Assembly: GCA_947489325.1 (NCBI GenBank) | Contig: CANLDA010000007.1 | Coordinates: 1-64,000 of the forward strand | Reading direction: 5' to 3' | DNA length: 64,000 bases | From: an uncultured Paracoccaceae bacterium | GTDB lineage: Bacteria; Pseudomonadota; Alphaproteobacteria; Rhodobacterales; Rhodobacteraceae | Shown: piece by piece, positions 11,654-22,697 of the stretch | Layout of the letters: each line of letters starts with the position of its first letter | How positions within the stretch are numbered: position 1 is the first letter of the stretch | Notes under the pieces: model-generated | What the model saw: only the letters and a program-made list of their open reading frames with translations | What the model was told of the DNA's origin: nothing | The model's database searches: none | Program-made: the position numbers and the translations under genes

Positions 11654-11758
11654 AACAGCGCTAGCACGTGCCTTGCGCAGTTTGACCTGTGGACAGGCCC
11701 TTTCAGGGGGGATAAACCGATCAGGAACGCCAATTTCTGACGCGAGAGAACCTGTCTC

Positions 11759-14428
11759 ATGCCAAGCCTGAACGACATTCGGTCTACTTTTCTGAACTAT
11801 TATGCCAACCAAGGTCACGAGGTTGTGGACTCAAGTCCGCTTGTGCCGCGCAATGATCCGACGTTGATGTTTGTAAACTCGGGCATGGTGCAGTTTAAGA
11901 ACTGTTTCACCGGGGTGGATAAACGCGACTATGTGCGTGCAACAACGTCACAGAAATGTGTTCGTGCTGGCGGCAAACATAATGATCTGGACAATGTGGG
12001 GTATACCGCGCGTCACCACACATTCTTTGAAATGCTTGGCAACTTTTCCTTTGGTGATTACTTCAAAGAAGAAGCCATCAGATTTGCCTGGGAGCTGATC
12101 ACCAAAGAATTCGGCATTCCCAAGTCGAAACTTTATACAACCGTGTATCACACAGATGACGAGGCCTATAATATCTGGAAGAAAGTTGGCGTTCCAGAGG
12201 ACCGGATCATTCGCATCGCGACGTCTGACAACTTTTGGCAGATGGGACCGACTGGCCCCTGTGGTCCGTGTACCGAGATATTTTATGATCACGGCGATCA
12301 CATCTGGGGTGGCCCTCCAGGGAGCCCAGAAGAGGATGGAGACCGGTTTATTGAAATCTGGAACATCGTTTTCATGCAAAACGAAAAGTTCGAAGACGGC
12401 TCAATGGTTGATCTGGACATGCAATCCATTGACACAGGCATGGGGCTGGAACGTATTGGTGCGTTGTTGCAAGGTAGCCATGACAACTATGACACCGACC
12501 TGTTCAAATCCCTGATCGAGGCCAGCGCGCATGCCACGGGCGTTGATCCTTATGGCGACCAAAACGTGCATCACCGGGTGATTGCGGATCATTTGCGATC
12601 TACGTCTTTTTTGATCGCCGATGGTGTGATGCCGTCCAACGATGGGCGTGGGTATGTGTTGCGTCGCATTATGCGCCGCGCCATGCGCCATGCGCATTTG
12701 TTGGGGGCAAAAGATCCGGTTATGCACCGTTTGGTGCCCACTTTGGTGCAACAGATGGGCGCGCAATATGGCGAATTGGGTCAGGCGCAGGCCATGATTC
12801 AAGAAACTCTGTTGTTGGAAGAAACACGATTTAAACAAACCTTGGATCGTGGGTTGAAGTTGTTGGACGACGAACTGGTTGGGCTGGATGAGGGTGCGCC
12901 ATTGTCTGGTGACGCGGCGTTCAAACTTTATGATACATTCGGCTTCCCGCTTGATTTGACGCAGGATGCGCTGCGCGAAAAGGGCCGTACGGTTGATACC
13001 GCTGGATTTGATGCTGCAATGGCCGAACAAAAGGCCAAGGCGCGCGCGGCGTGGTCCGGGTCAGGCGATGCTGCAGATAATGCCGTTTGGTTTGATGTGA
13101 TGGATACGGCGGGGGCCACTGACTTCCTTGGGTATGATACCGAAAAGGCCGAAGGCCAGATTGCGGCGTTGATCGTTGATGGTGCGTTGGTTGACAGCAT
13201 TGATGCAGGCCAAAACGGTTGGGTGGTTGTGAACCAGACGCCGTTTTATGGCGAATCCGGTGGTCAAGTTGGTGACACAGGTGTGATCCGCCGTCTGGAA
13301 AACCGTGATGACGTGTCCTTGGTTGAGGACACTCGAAAATTTGCAGAAGGTAAGATCTTTGCCCATAAAGTAACGGTTGAGCGGGGCACGATTGCCAAAG
13401 GTGATGCGGTTGAGCTTGAGGTGGATCACACCCGCCGTAGCGCAATTCGCGCTAACCACTCCGCAACGCACCTGTTGCACGAAGCCTTGCGCGAAGCATT
13501 GGGCGATCATGTGGCACAGCGTGGCTCGTTGAATGCGGATGATCGTCTGCGGTTCGATTTCAGTCATGCCAAGGCGTTGAGCGCTGAGGAATTGCAGCAA
13601 GTCGAAGTCGAAGTGAACCGCTTTATCCGGCAAAACAGCGCGGTGGAAACCCGGATCATGACGCCAGATGATGCGCGTGGTATTGGCGCGCAGGCGCTGT
13701 TTGGCGAAAAATACGGTGACGAAGTGCGGGTTGTGTCCATGGGCCGTGCCGATACGGGCAAAGGTCAGGATGGCAAGACCTGGTCGATCGAGCTGTGCGG
13801 CGGCACCCATGTGAAACAGACGGGCGACATTGGTCTTTTTGTAATGCTGGGCGACAGCGCCAGCAGTGCAGGCGTACGCCGGATCGAGGCGCTGACAGGC
13901 GCGGCTGCGTTTGATCATCTGCGCAGACAGGATCAGCGATTGACACAAACGGCTGGCGATCTGAAGGCGCAGGCCGCGGATGTGCCAGAACGGGTCAAGG
14001 CGTTGTTGGATGAACGTAAAGCCTTGCAAAATGAAGTCGCACAGCTGCGACGTGAATTGGCAATGTCCGGTGGTGCAGGGCAGGGTGGTGGTGACGTCAA
14101 AGAAATCAACGGCATCAAATTCGTGGCCCAAGCCCTGAGCGGCGTGTCTGGCAAGGACCTGCCTGCGCTGATCGACGAACATAAGACGCGTATCGAAAGT
14201 GGCGCGGTTTTGCTGATAGCAGATGCAGGAGGCAAGGCGGCTGTGGCGGCTGGCGTTACCGCTGATCTGACCGGCACGATTTCGGCAGTGGACATTGTGC
14301 GCGCTGCCGTTGCAGAGTTGGGCGGTAAAGGGGGCGGTGGACGTCCTGATATGGCACAGGGTGGCGGCAAGGACGCAGCCAATGCAGATGCCGCGATCAA
14401 GGCCGCAGAGGCCGTGTTGGGAGAATAA
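11759..14428 (+). CDS. alaS: Alanyl-tRNA synthetase
   Basis: Charges tRNA-Ala and edits mischarged Ser or Gly. The 889 residues hold the class II catalytic core ([17 protein letters not shown] near the N-terminus), the editing domain zinc site His567, His571, Cys680 and His684, and the C-terminal oligomerisation/DHHA1 domain with G-G-G-R-P-D. Length is standard. A weak Shine-Dalgarno (GAGAGAA) precedes the ATG. A small DUF1330 gene begins two bases after the stop codon. Confidence 0.97.
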   Translation: MPSLNDIRSTFLNYYANQGHEVVDSSPLVPRNDPTLMFVNSGMVQFKNCFTGVDKRDYVRATTSQKCVRAGGKHNDLDNVGYTARHHTFFEMLGNFSFGDYFKEEAIRFAWELITKEFGIPKSKLYTTVYHTDDEAYNIWKKVGVPEDRIIRIATSDNFWQMGPTGPCGPCTEIFYDHGDHIWGGPPGSPEEDGDRFIEIWNIVFMQNEKFEDGSMVDLDMQSIDTGMGLERIGALLQGSHDNYDTDLFKSLIEASAHATGVDPYGDQNVHHRVIADHLRSTSFLIADGVMPSNDGRGYVLRRIMRRAMRHAHLLGAKDPVMHRLVPTLVQQMGAQYGELGQAQAMIQETLLLEETRFKQTLDRGLKLLDDELVGLDEGAPLSGDAAFKLYDTFGFPLDLTQDALREKGRTVDTAGFDAAMAEQKAKARAAWSGSGDAADNAVWFDVMDTAGATDFLGYDTEKAEGQIAALIVDGALVDSIDAGQNGWVVVNQTPFYGESGGQVGDTGVIRRLENRDDVSLVEDTRKFAEGKIFAHKVTVERGTIAKGDAVELEVDHTRRSAIRANHSATHLLHEALREALGDHVAQRGSLNADDRLRFDFSHAKALSAEELQQVEVEVNRFIRQNSAVETRIMTPDDARGIGAQALFGEKYGDEVRVVSMGRADTGKGQDGKTWSIELCGGTHVKQTGDIGLFVMLGDSASSAGVRRIEALTGAAAFDHLRRQDQRLTQTAGDLKAQAADVPERVKALLDERKALQNEVAQLRRELAMSGGAGQGGGDVKEINGIKFVAQALSGVSGKDLPALIDEHKTRIESGAVLLIADAGGKAAVAAGVTADLTGTISAVDIVRAAVAELGGKGGGGRPDMAQGGGKDAANADAAIKAAEAVLGE

Positions 14429-14429
14429 G

Positions 14430-14717
14430 ATGGGCGCACTTTGGATTGCACATGTCACGGTGACTGATGCCGAGGCATACGGCAAATACGCCGAATTGGC
14501 GGGGCCTGCTGTGGCCAAACATGGCGGAACGTTTATTGCTCGTGGTGGCCGATTTGTGCAGCTTGAAGGTAAAGAGCGGCCACGCAATGTTGTTGCACGT
14601 TTTCCCAGCGTTGACGCCGCTGTAGAGTGTTACAATTCTACGGATTATCAAGAGGCGCTGAGCCACGCGCGCGGTGCATCCGAGCGCGAATTGATGGTTG
14701 TCGAAATCACTGAATAA
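14430..14717 (+). CDS. DUF1330 family protein
   Basis: 95 residues with the ferredoxin-like dimeric alpha/beta-barrel pattern of DUF1330 (W-I-A-H-V-T-V-T-D...Y-x-x-Y ... F-P-S-V-D-A-A ... S-x-x-Y-Q-E). The start is the ATG at 14430, just after a GGAGAA at the alaS end; an upstream in-frame start would lie within alaS and is not needed. The biochemical role of the family is unknown. Its stop overlaps the ATG of the next gene by one base (TAATG). Confidence 0.82.
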   Translation: MGALWIAHVTVTDAEAYGKYAELAGPAVAKHGGTFIARGGRFVQLEGKERPRNVVARFPSVDAAVECYNSTDYQEALSHARGASERELMVVEITE

Positions 14718-15196
14718 TGGTGACAGCATTTTCTGAAATGTTGAAACGTCATGCGGCAATAGGTCGTGTGGCGTGGATTGGCACGCGCGCGGCTCGAAAA
14801 GGGGCAATCACTTCGCTGCCTGAGGTGGAGATTGGCCCGTCAGGTCTGGCAGGCGACCACGCCAAGGAAGGCAAGCGCGCGGTGACCCTTATTCAGGCGG
14901 AACATTTGCCGATTATCGCGTCATTTGCTGGATTAGAGACAATAATGCCCGATTTATTGCGGCGTAATATTATGGTGACTGGCATCAACCTCGCAGCGAT
15001 GCGTAAAGCACAGGTGCGTGTGGGGGGAGCTATCTTGCAAATCACAGGTCCATGCCCGCCGTGCTCTCGCATGGAAACGGTGCTGGGGTATGGTGGATAT
15101 AATGCGATGCGTGGGCACGGGGGGTGGTATGCCGAAGTTATATCAGCCGGCCACGTGCGTCTGGATGATGACGTCAGCCTTTACGCGGCAGAATAA
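14717..15196 (+). CDS. MOSC-domain protein
   Basis: 159 residues with a clear MOSC pattern: G-L-A-G-D-H at the N-terminal side, R-R-N-I-M-V-T-G-I-N-L, and the cysteines of G-P-C-P-P-C-S-R-M that mark the sulfur-binding site. It ends with V-R-L-D-D-D-V. MOSC proteins act in molybdenum-cofactor or pyridoxal-dependent sulfur transfer; the partner is unknown. It is translationally linked to DUF1330 and followed by a strong bidirectional terminator. Confidence 0.85.
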   Translation: MVTAFSEMLKRHAAIGRVAWIGTRAARKGAITSLPEVEIGPSGLAGDHAKEGKRAVTLIQAEHLPIIASFAGLETIMPDLLRRNIMVTGINLAAMRKAQVRVGGAILQITGPCPPCSRMETVLGYGGYNAMRGHGGWYAEVISAGHVRLDDDVSLYAAE

Positions 15197-15197
15197 A

Positions 15198-15230
15198 AAA
15201 AGGCGGTGAAACTGAATTTCACCGCCTTTT
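15198..15230. terminator. Bidirectional intrinsic terminator between the MOSC gene and typA
   Basis: A 14-bp perfect stem (15198-15211 with 15217-15230), containing GGCGGTGAA and a 5-base loop, has A-runs on the left arm and T-runs on the right. It can therefore end transcription from both convergent genes. Confidence 0.9.
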
Positions 15231-15237
15231 GAATATC

Positions 15238-17055
15238 TTAATCTTTGCGACCCATCCGCTTACGCTCATGCGGGTCAAGGTAACGTTTGCGCAGACGGAT
15301 CGAGTTTGGCGTGACTTCGACCAATTCGTCATCGTTCACATACGCAATCGCTTCTTCCAGCGACAAGGTGATTGGCGTTGTCAGGCGTACTGCTTCGTCT
15401 GTACCAGAGGCGCGCACGTTGGTAAGTTTCTTACCTTTCAGCGGGTTCACCTCAAGGTCATTTTCACGGCTGTGCTCGCCAAGGATCATGCCTTGATACA
15501 CTTTTTCCTGTGCACCAATCATCATCTTCCCACGGCTTTCTAGGTTCCACAGCGCATAGGCCACGGAAACGCCGTCTTCCATAGAGATCAGAACACCTGC
15601 GCGACGACCTGGGATCGAGCCTTTGTAAGGCGCCCAGCCATGGAATACGCGGTTCAAAACACCTGTGCCACGTGTATCGGTCAGGAACTCGCCGTGGTAC
15701 CCAATAAGACCACGCGAAGGCACATGCGCGATGATACGGGTTTTACCGGCACCAGCAGGGCGCATTTCAACCAATTCACCTTTGCGGTTGCCGGTCAGTT
15801 TTTCAATCACGGCGCCAGAGTATTCGTCATCCACGTCGATGGTGGCTTCTTCGATTGGCTCCATGCGCTGACCGTCTCTTTCGGTCATGATCACCTGAGG
15901 GCGCGAGATTGACAGCTCAAATCCTTCGCGACGCATGTTTTCAATCAGAACGCCCATCTGCAATTCGCCACGGCCAGACACCTCAAAGGCGTCACCGCCG
16001 GGTGTGTCGGCGATTTTGATCGCAACGTTGGATTCAGCTTCTTTCATAAGGCGATCACGGATCACACGCGATTGCACCTTTTTACCATCGCGGCCAGCCA
16101 AGGGGCTGTCGTTGATGCCAAAAGTTACTGTAATGGTGGGCGGGTCAATTGGCTGTGCCTCAAGAGGGCTGTCGACAGCCAACGCACAAATCGTATCTGC
16201 AACGGTGGCTTTGGACATACCCGCGATAGATACAATGTCACCCGCTTGCGCTTCTTCGATGTCTTGTTGAGCCAGACCGCGGAACGCCTGAATTTTGGTG
16301 ACGCGGAATTGTTCGATTTTTTGACCAATGCGTGTCAGAGCTTGAACTGTTGCACCTACGCGCAAAGTACCAGTTTCAACACGACCGGTCAGAATACGGC
16401 CCACAAATGGATCTGCACCCAACGTGGTGGCCAGCATGGTGAAATCTTCGCTTTGGCGTTTGATTTGCTTTGGCTCAGGAACGTGATTCACAATCAAGTT
16501 GAATAGCGCGTGCAAATCTTTGCGTGGCCCGTCCAGCTCGGCGTCTGCCCAACCGCTCCGACCCGAAGCATACATATGCGGGAAGTCCAGCTGATCGTCG
16601 TCCGCGTCCAAAGATGCGAACAGATCAAAGCATTCGTCCAATGCACGGTCAGGTTCAGCGTCGTTTTTGTCAACTTTGTTCAAAACAACAATCGGACGCA
16701 GACCCAGCGCAAGCGCCTTGGACGTCACGAATTTGGTTTGTGGCATCGGGCCTTCGGCAGCATCTACCAGCAAAACAACACCGTCCACCATGGACAAGAT
16801 GCGCTCTACTTCTCCGCCGAAATCGGCGTGGCCGGGGGTGTCTACGATATTGATCCGTGTGCCTTTCCATTCGACGCTGGTTGGCTTGGCGAAGATGGTG
16901 ATGCCACGCTCGCGTTCCAGATCGTTGGAATCCATGGCCCGTTCGGCCACATCTTGGTTGGCGCGAAACGCACCGGATTGTTTCAAAAGCTCGTCAACAA
17001 GCGTGGTTTTGCCGTGGTCAACGTGAGCGATGATGGCGATATTGCGAAGGTCCAT
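15238..17055 (-). CDS. typA: Ribosome-associated GTPase TypA/BipA
   Basis: A 605-residue translational GTPase that assists 50S assembly and stress adaptation. Motifs: G1 A-H-V-D-H-G-K-T-T at residues 10-18, G2/G3 with [12 protein letters not shown], and N-K-V-D. EF-G-like domains III and V follow, then the BipA-specific C-terminal domain. The length matches the family. It is monocistronic, and its 3' end shares a terminator with the convergent MOSC gene. Confidence 0.97.
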   Translation of the reverse strand: MDLRNIAIIAHVDHGKTTLVDELLKQSGAFRANQDVAERAMDSNDLERERGITIFAKPTSVEWKGTRINIVDTPGHADFGGEVERILSMVDGVVLLVDAAEGPMPQTKFVTSKALALGLRPIVVLNKVDKNDAEPDRALDECFDLFASLDADDDQLDFPHMYASGRSGWADAELDGPRKDLHALFNLIVNHVPEPKQIKRQSEDFTMLATTLGADPFVGRILTGRVETGTLRVGATVQALTRIGQKIEQFRVTKIQAFRGLAQQDIEEAQAGDIVSIAGMSKATVADTICALAVDSPLEAQPIDPPTITVTFGINDSPLAGRDGKKVQSRVIRDRLMKEAESNVAIKIADTPGGDAFEVSGRGELQMGVLIENMRREGFELSISRPQVIMTERDGQRMEPIEEATIDVDDEYSGAVIEKLTGNRKGELVEMRPAGAGKTRIIAHVPSRGLIGYHGEFLTDTRGTGVLNRVFHGWAPYKGSIPGRRAGVLISMEDGVSVAYALWNLESRGKMMIGAQEKVYQGMILGEHSRENDLEVNPLKGKKLTNVRASGTDEAVRLTTPITLSLEEAIAYVNDDELVEVTPNSIRLRKRYLDPHERKRMGRKD

Positions 17056-17123
17056 GGGAATGCCTTTCCTGTTCGCGCCTCGCCTATATCGCGCGCGCAG
17101 AAAAGACCAGACCTAATGCGTGC

Positions 17124-17459
17124 TTAATGTGTCGCAGTGTTGGAAAACAGGTTGATCACAAGGATACCGGTAAGAATAAGGCCTATTCCGAGCACAGCAG
17201 GTGTATCCAAGCGCTGGTGAAACACAAAGAATCCGATGATTGCGATACATACAATCCCGAACCCCGACCAAAGTGCATACGCCACACCCACGGGGATGAC
17301 CTTGAGCGTCAGAGCCAGAAGGTACATCGAGACGAGATAGGCGATGATCATGATAAGCGTGGGTACAAGTCGCGTGAATTGATGGCTGGCTTGCAAAGCA
17401 GAGGTGCCAATGGTTTCAAGCACCACTGCCAATACCAGAGTAAGATACGTTTTCAGCAT
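17124..17459 (-). CDS. Small multidrug resistance (SMR/EmrE-type) transporter
   Basis: 111 residues forming four membrane helices. The membrane-embedded glutamate lies in L-E-T-I-G-T-S-A-L near residue 14, and the G-V-A-Y-A-L-W-S-G-F-G signature is present. It is a proton-coupled exporter of lipophilic cations or guanidinium-like compounds. The start M-L-K-T-Y-L at 17459 is preferred to an ATG 13 codons upstream because helix 1 begins there. Transcribed on the same strand as typA but downstream of no obvious operon partner. Confidence 0.88.
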   Translation of the reverse strand: MLKTYLTLVLAVVLETIGTSALQASHQFTRLVPTLIMIIAYLVSMYLLALTLKVIPVGVAYALWSGFGIVCIAIIGFFVFHQRLDTPAVLGIGLILTGILVINLFSNTATH

Positions 17460-17613
17460 GACACGCTTTCTTGCAATTTTGTGAAGCCTGTTTGGCATCG
17501 GCTGAGATTAGGATCAGCAACATTCACAAGCTGTATCTTACCGCGTCACACACAGCAATATCCCAAGAGTGACCGCGTCCCCTTAAGGTCATGGGAAACA
17601 CAGGAGGAACGAT

Positions 17614-18399
17614 ATGTGTCGTTGGGCCGCTTATTTTGGGAAGCCGATTTTCCTTGAGGAAATAATATCACGTCCGGGCAATTCACTGATTGCGCAAAGT
17701 TCAGCTGCACAAGAAAGCATCACCACCACCAATGGTGATGGTTTTGGTGTGGCGTGGTATGACGCACGCCGAGAGCCGGGCCTGTATCGTGATGTGTATC
17801 CGGCGTGGTCTGATCCGAACCTGTGTTCTGTGGCACATCATATCCGCTCGGGTTTGTTTTTGGCGCATGTGCGGGCCTCTACCGGGTCGGGAATCAGTCG
17901 GAACAATTGCCACCCTTTTGTCGCCCAAAACTGGAGCTTTATGCACAATGGACAGGTGGGCGGATTTGAAAGTTTCCGAAAACACGCGGATATGTCGATA
18001 CCCCAAGAACTGTATGAATATCGTCAGGGGGGCACGGATTCAGAGGCATTGTTTCTGATGGCGCTGGCCGAAGGTTTGCAGCAAAATCCACATAAGGCGA
18101 TGACATGCGCTGTTGGTGCGCTGGAAAACATGAGCCGCCGGGCCAAGCGCACACCGCACATGCGTCTGTCCACGGCTTTCACAGATGGGCAGACGCTGTA
18201 TGCGATCCGGTATTCTTCGGATGAGATCGCCCCCTCGCTATATTACAGGTATTCCAAACATTGGCAGGGTTGGGCAGTGGTGTCAGAACCTTTGGATGAA
18301 TGTGGGGATGACTGGAAGCGGCTGGAGGCCGGACGTATGCTGACCATCACCAAAGAGGGTGCGCAGGAACAGGCGTTTTTGCCGCATTGTCCTGAATGA
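17614..18399 (+). CDS. Class II glutamine amidotransferase (YafJ/EgtC-like)
   Basis: 261 residues beginning M-C-R-W-A-A-Y, so removal of Met exposes the N-terminal catalytic cysteine of the Ntn-hydrolase fold. G-D-G-F-G-V-A-W-Y and H-V-R-A-S-T-G complete the glutaminase site, and H-N-G-Q occurs in S-F-M-H-N-G-Q-V-G. No synthetase partner domain is fused, so the acceptor reaction is unknown; EgtC-like peptidase activity is another possibility. AGGAGGAA precedes the ATG. Confidence 0.86.
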   Translation: MCRWAAYFGKPIFLEEIISRPGNSLIAQSSAAQESITTTNGDGFGVAWYDARREPGLYRDVYPAWSDPNLCSVAHHIRSGLFLAHVRASTGSGISRNNCHPFVAQNWSFMHNGQVGGFESFRKHADMSIPQELYEYRQGGTDSEALFLMALAEGLQQNPHKAMTCAVGALENMSRRAKRTPHMRLSTAFTDGQTLYAIRYSSDEIAPSLYYRYSKHWQGWAVVSEPLDECGDDWKRLEAGRMLTITKEGAQEQAFLPHCPE

Positions 18400-18601
18400 G
18401 CCGCCAATGCAGGTGATTGATACGAGTCACATAGGTTCTTTTAAGGAATTTAGTATTGTATACCTTGGTACACATTGACTTCCCTAAGTGGCTCGGATAG
18501 GCGATAGGCAATCGCGCGTTGCGGGCTTTGGCCAAAGGGCAGGGCGCATCTTTTCCGGCACATCACAATGCCGGTTGACTAAGTACGGAGACCATAAGCA
18601 C

Positions 18602-20824
18602 ATGGCACAATCCAAGACACCAGACATCATCTATACCATCGTGGACGAAGCCCCGGAACTGGCCAGCGCGTCATTTCTGCCGATCATTCGTGCGTTCGCG
18701 TCCGCGGCGGATATTGAAGTAGGCACCAAAGATATTTCCCTTGCTGGTCGTATCATTGCAACCTTTCCAGAGAACTTGACGGATGCTCAACGTCAGTCCG
18801 ATGATTTGGCTGAACTTGGTCGTTTGGTAAAAACACCTGATGCCAACGTAATCAAATTGCCAAATGTGTCAGCGTCAGTGCCGCAACTTGTTGCCGCCGT
18901 GGAAGAACTGCAAGAGCAGGGCTACGATATTCCTTCCTATCCGGAAGATCCCGCAAATGACGCAGAAAAGGCAATTCGCGCGCGGTTTGACGCCATTAAG
19001 GGCTCAGCTGTGAACCCGGTTCTGCGCGAAGGTAATTCGGATCGTCGTTCTGCACGTGCGGTCAAAAACTATGCCAAGGCAAATCCACACTCCATGGGCA
19101 CTTGGGCCAAGGACAGCAAAACACATGTGTCGGCGATGTCGGGCAATGATTTCTATTCCAACGAGAAATCCGCCACCATCACCGCCGATCAGATCGGTGA
19201 TGCGACCATCGAATTTGTGACCAAGGATGGCAGCGTCAGCGTTTTGAAAAGTGGCTGGCCGCTTGAAGAAGGCACTGTTGCGGATGCGACGTTTATGTCG
19301 GTCAAGGCGTTGTCTGCCTTTCTGAACGATCAGATCGAAGCCACCAAAAACGACGACATCATGTTCTCGCTTCATATGAAGGCGACCATGATGAAGGTGT
19401 CTGACCCGATCATCTTTGGTTTTGCGGTCAAGGCATGGCTGGCCCCTGTTTTTGAAAAATATGGGACTGATCTGGAGGCAGCAGGGGTGAACCCGAACTC
19501 CGGTATGGGGGATGTGTTGGAACGCATCGCCGAAATGCCCAATGCGGCTGACATTCAGGCAGATATTGCAGCCCTCACCGCGGACCGTCCTGCAATGTAT
19601 ATGGTGGATTCCGATAAGGGCATCACCAACTTGCACGTACCAAGCGATGTGATCATTGATGCGTCGATGCCTGCGGTGATCCGTGCGGGCGGCAAAGGCT
19701 GGGACGCGGATGGCAACAAGGGCGATACAAACTGTGTGATCCCTGACAACAGCTATGCCCCGATCTATGATGAAAGCATCAAATTCTTCAAAGAAAACGG
19801 CGCGTTGAACCCGGCAACCGTTGGTGCTGTGGCAAACGTGGGTCTGATGGCGCAAAAGGCCGAGGAGTACGGCTCTCACCCGACCACATTCCAGGCCCCA
19901 GCGGATGGCACCATTCGCGTCGTTCTGGCCAATGGTGACATCCTGCATAGCCATGACGTAGAGGCAGGCGACATCTGGCGCGCCTGCACTGCGAAGAAAG
20001 CCCCGATTGAAAATTGGATTCAACTGGCATTGGACCGTCAACGCCTGACTGGATCAGAATCGATTTTCTGGCTGGACGAAAATCGTGCCCATGATGCGGA
20101 ACTGATCAAATATGTTGTGCCTGCCCTGAAAGCCGCTGGCGCATCTGATAAATTTGAAATCATGGCCCCACGCGAGGCGACCCGCCGTTCGCTGGAAACC
20201 ATCACCGCAGGCAACGACAGCATCGCCATTACAGGCAACGTGCTGCGGGATTATCTGACCGATCTGTTCCCGATTCTGGAATTGGGCACCAGCGCAAAGA
20301 TGTTGTCGATTGTGAAGTTGATGAACGGTGGCGGTCTGTTTGAAACCGGGGCCGGTGGCTCTGCGCCCAAACACGTGCAGCAGTTGGTTGAAGAAAACCA
20401 CCTGCGTTGGGATTCAATGGGTGAATTCTGTGCTCTGGGGGAATCTCTGAATTTCTTGGCCGACAGCAAAGGCAATGCAAAAGCCGGCGTTCTGGGGGCC
20501 GCGGCAGAGGTTGCGACACAGGGCATTCTGGATGACAACCGCTCACCCAGCCGCAAAGTTGGAGAGCCAGACAACCGTGACAGCCACTATTGGTTCGCGC
20601 GTTACTGGGCCGAAGCATTGGTTGCACAGACCGATGATGCCGGCATAGCAGCCCATTTTACCCCCATCTCTAAAGCGTTGGCTGAAGGTGAAACTGCGAT
20701 TCTGTCTGAACTGGCAGCAGCACAGGGTCCGGCGGTGGATATCGGTGGATATTATCGTCCCTCGGTAGCTAAAAAAGCCGAAATCATGCGCCCAAGTGCA
20801 ACCTTGAACGCCATCTTTGGCTAA
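18602..20824 (+). CDS. icd: Isocitrate dehydrogenase, NADP-dependent, monomeric type
   Basis: Converts isocitrate to 2-oxoglutarate and NADPH in the TCA cycle. The 740-residue single-chain form (IDH-II) is unrelated in length to the 420-residue dimeric enzyme. Recognisable stretches are [10 protein letters not shown] near the N-terminus, the [14 protein letters not shown]-x-N-E region and the C-terminal D-I-G-G-Y-Y-R-P. The start at 18602 follows GGAGA, and an in-frame ATG 38 codons upstream lacks homology. An intrinsic terminator follows. Confidence 0.95.
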   Translation: MAQSKTPDIIYTIVDEAPELASASFLPIIRAFASAADIEVGTKDISLAGRIIATFPENLTDAQRQSDDLAELGRLVKTPDANVIKLPNVSASVPQLVAAVEELQEQGYDIPSYPEDPANDAEKAIRARFDAIKGSAVNPVLREGNSDRRSARAVKNYAKANPHSMGTWAKDSKTHVSAMSGNDFYSNEKSATITADQIGDATIEFVTKDGSVSVLKSGWPLEEGTVADATFMSVKALSAFLNDQIEATKNDDIMFSLHMKATMMKVSDPIIFGFAVKAWLAPVFEKYGTDLEAAGVNPNSGMGDVLERIAEMPNAADIQADIAALTADRPAMYMVDSDKGITNLHVPSDVIIDASMPAVIRAGGKGWDADGNKGDTNCVIPDNSYAPIYDESIKFFKENGALNPATVGAVANVGLMAQKAEEYGSHPTTFQAPADGTIRVVLANGDILHSHDVEAGDIWRACTAKKAPIENWIQLALDRQRLTGSESIFWLDENRAHDAELIKYVVPALKAAGASDKFEIMAPREATRRSLETITAGNDSIAITGNVLRDYLTDLFPILELGTSAKMLSIVKLMNGGGLFETGAGGSAPKHVQQLVEENHLRWDSMGEFCALGESLNFLADSKGNAKAGVLGAAAEVATQGILDDNRSPSRKVGEPDNRDSHYWFARYWAEALVAQTDDAGIAAHFTPISKALAEGETAILSELAAAQGPAVDIGGYYRPSVAKKAEIMRPSATLNAIFG

Positions 20825-20841
20825 GGCGTCTATGATAATGC

Positions 20842-20871
20842 AAAAGGGGAGCAGTTAGGCTCCCCTTTTTT
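20842..20871. terminator. Intrinsic terminator after icd
   Basis: An 11-bp stem (20842-20852 with 20859-20869) containing GGGGAGC has a 6-base loop and a T-run on its right side. The A-run on the left lets it also serve the convergent sspB gene. Confidence 0.9.
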
Positions 20872-20901
20872 GTGTTTAACCAACGGTTTGCGACGCAAAG
20901 C

Positions 20902-21375
20902 TTACTTGCGGAAGCTGTCCAAACTCACGACCTCTGCCTCTTTGGCAGGTTCTTCTGCGACCTCGATATCGGTCTCATCTGATATATCGTCATCGTCCTC
21001 AAAGTCATCCTCGTCTTCATCGTCAGGCGATTCAAAACGCAGTCCGAATTCGACGGATGGATCCACAAAAGTCTGGATCGCATCGTATGGTATTTTGAGA
21101 GGCTCTGGCTGATCACCGAAATTCAAGGTGATGGAAAACCCTTCGCCTGTCACCTCAAGGTTGTCATACCAATGCTGCATGACAACGGTCATTTCTTCGG
21201 GATACCGATCCCGCAACCAATCAGCGATCTCAACATCTGGGTGATGGGTATCAAAAGTGATGAAGAAATGATGATCTCCGGGCAAGCCATTGGCCTTAAC
21301 ATCCGTCAACACTTCTTTGATCAGGTTGCGCATGGCGCGGTGCATCAGATTTCCATAGTCGATCATGCGCGACAT
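20902..21375 (-). CDS. sspB: ClpXP adaptor SspB (alpha type)
   Basis: 157 residues. The N-terminal SspB fold (I-D-Y-G-N-L-M-H-R-A ... H-H-F-F-I-T-F-D-T) binds ssrA-tagged proteins and delivers them to ClpXP. It is followed by a very acidic linker (about residues 118-140) and a short C-terminal ClpX-binding tail, V-V-S-L-D-S-F-R-K. The length and tail match the alphaproteobacterial SspB-alpha type. The tmRNA gene that makes its substrate tags lies only 2.3 kb away. Confidence 0.92.
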   Translation of the reverse strand: MSRMIDYGNLMHRAMRNLIKEVLTDVKANGLPGDHHFFITFDTHHPDVEIADWLRDRYPEEMTVVMQHWYDNLEVTGEGFSITLNFGDQPEPLKIPYDAIQTFVDPSVEFGLRFESPDDEDEDDFEDDDDISDETDIEVAEEPAKEAEVVSLDSFRK

Positions 21376-21452
21376 GAGTCCCCCCTTAAATATGCGTTGG
21401 GTTTAGCATAGTTGATTCATCGGGAAACAAAAGACGCAGAATGCGCCAAAGA

Positions 21453-22697
21453 TCACAGGAAATATGTCAACGATGCCAGCAACACCATGATTGCCAGCAA
21501 TGGCAAAACCGTGAGCCGCCTCCAAAACAACAACACAGCCGCCACAAAGGTTAATACCATCGGGACAATTTGCAGGCTGGTAAGATCAGGCAGCATGCCA
21601 AAAGCTGTGAAATTCAGCTTTGTGAAATAAACATGCATCGCAAACCAGATCGACAAATTTAGGATCACCCCAACAACAGCCGCAGAAATTGCCTGCATCG
21701 CCCCTGACAAGCGTGGGTGTGACAATAGGCGATCCACATAAGGTGCACCAAGAAAAATCCAAATAAAACAAGGTGTAAACGTACACCAAAGGGCAACCAA
21801 ACCGGCCAGTAACATCATAGGTATGCCGCCCACTGAATGCCCGGCCAATAGGGCCACAAATTCAGTTACAAGGATCAATGGTCCCGGCGTGGTTTCCGCC
21901 AATCCCAAGGCATCAATCATTTGCGAGGTCGTCAACCACCCATGATCGGCGACAACTGTTTGCGTCATATAGGCCAGAACGGCATACGCCCCTCCAAAGG
22001 TGACAACCGCAAGTTTGGAAAAGAAACTGGCGATCTGAAGGAGAAACTCGTTGCCTGACAAAAAGATTAACCCGATTGGGGTAATCCAGAGAAAGAGAAA
22101 CAACAGTGCATATCGGAACGTGCTGTGTGTGCGATGCGGTGCTGGCATTGGGGCCGCCACATGTGCAGAATCTGCGTGCCAATATCCGGCAATGGCGGCC
22201 AACAGGATAATCAGGGGAAAAGGCAACCCAAGGGCAAAAATGGCAATAAAGGCGGCAACTGCAACGCCCCAGGAAAATTGCGTTTTCAGGGCTTTCCCTG
22301 ACACTTTCAAAAGTGCCTGTAAAACGATGGCGATCACTGCTGCTTTGATCCCCATGAATGCGGTTTGAACACCGGGGAGCGTGCCAAAGTTTAAATAGAG
22401 CATTGCCAGTGCAAGAATGATCAACGCGCCGGGCAGCACAAACAAAAGCCCTGCCAGAATGCCGCCTGAAATTCCCCGCAGTTTCCAACCGCAATAGGTT
22501 GCAAGTTGCATTGCTTCGGGGCCGGGCAGCAGCATGCAAAAAGACAAAGCGCCCAGAAACTTATTGTCCTCAAGCCAAGGGCGTTCTTCGACCAATTCGC
22601 GGTGCATCAGGGCAATTTGTGCAGCAGGACCACCAAAAGACAACAAGCCAATGCGCCCAAACACGCGCGTCATTTCACCAAAAGATGGGGCGCTCAT
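21453..22697 (-). CDS. chrA: Chromate transporter ChrA
   Basis: 414-residue long-chain CHR family membrane protein made of two homologous halves. Each half has the family pattern (F-G-G-P-A-A-Q-I-A in the first, F-G-G-A-Y-A-V-L-A-Y in the second) and P-G-P motifs (L-P-G-P-E-A-M and T-P-G-P-L). It exports chromate or sulfate. Its ATG overlaps the upstream chrB-like stop by four bases (ATGA), so the two genes are translated together. Confidence 0.94.
   Translation of the reverse strand: MSAPSFGEMTRVFGRIGLLSFGGPAAQIALMHRELVEERPWLEDNKFLGALSFCMLLPGPEAMQLATYCGWKLRGISGGILAGLLFVLPGALIILALAMLYLNFGTLPGVQTAFMGIKAAVIAIVLQALLKVSGKALKTQFSWGVAVAAFIAIFALGLPFPLIILLAAIAGYWHADSAHVAAPMPAPHRTHSTFRYALLFLFLWITPIGLIFLSGNEFLLQIASFFSKLAVVTFGGAYAVLAYMTQTVVADHGWLTTSQMIDALGLAETTPGPLILVTEFVALLAGHSVGGIPMMLLAGLVALWCTFTPCFIWIFLGAPYVDRLLSHPRLSGAMQAISAAVVGVILNLSIWFAMHVYFTKLNFTAFGMLPDLTSLQIVPMVLTFVAAVLLFWRRLTVLPLLAIMVLLASLTYFL

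Noticed and set aside
13061-14587. 508-codon open frame on the minus strand
   Set aside because: It lies antisense to alaS, whose full-length synthetase motifs are certain. The translated product is rich in Cys, His and Gln in a way typical of an antisense shadow, with no domain.
19004-20041. 345-codon open frame on the minus strand
   Set aside because: Antisense to icd, whose sequence is complete and conserved; no ribosome site or recognisable product.
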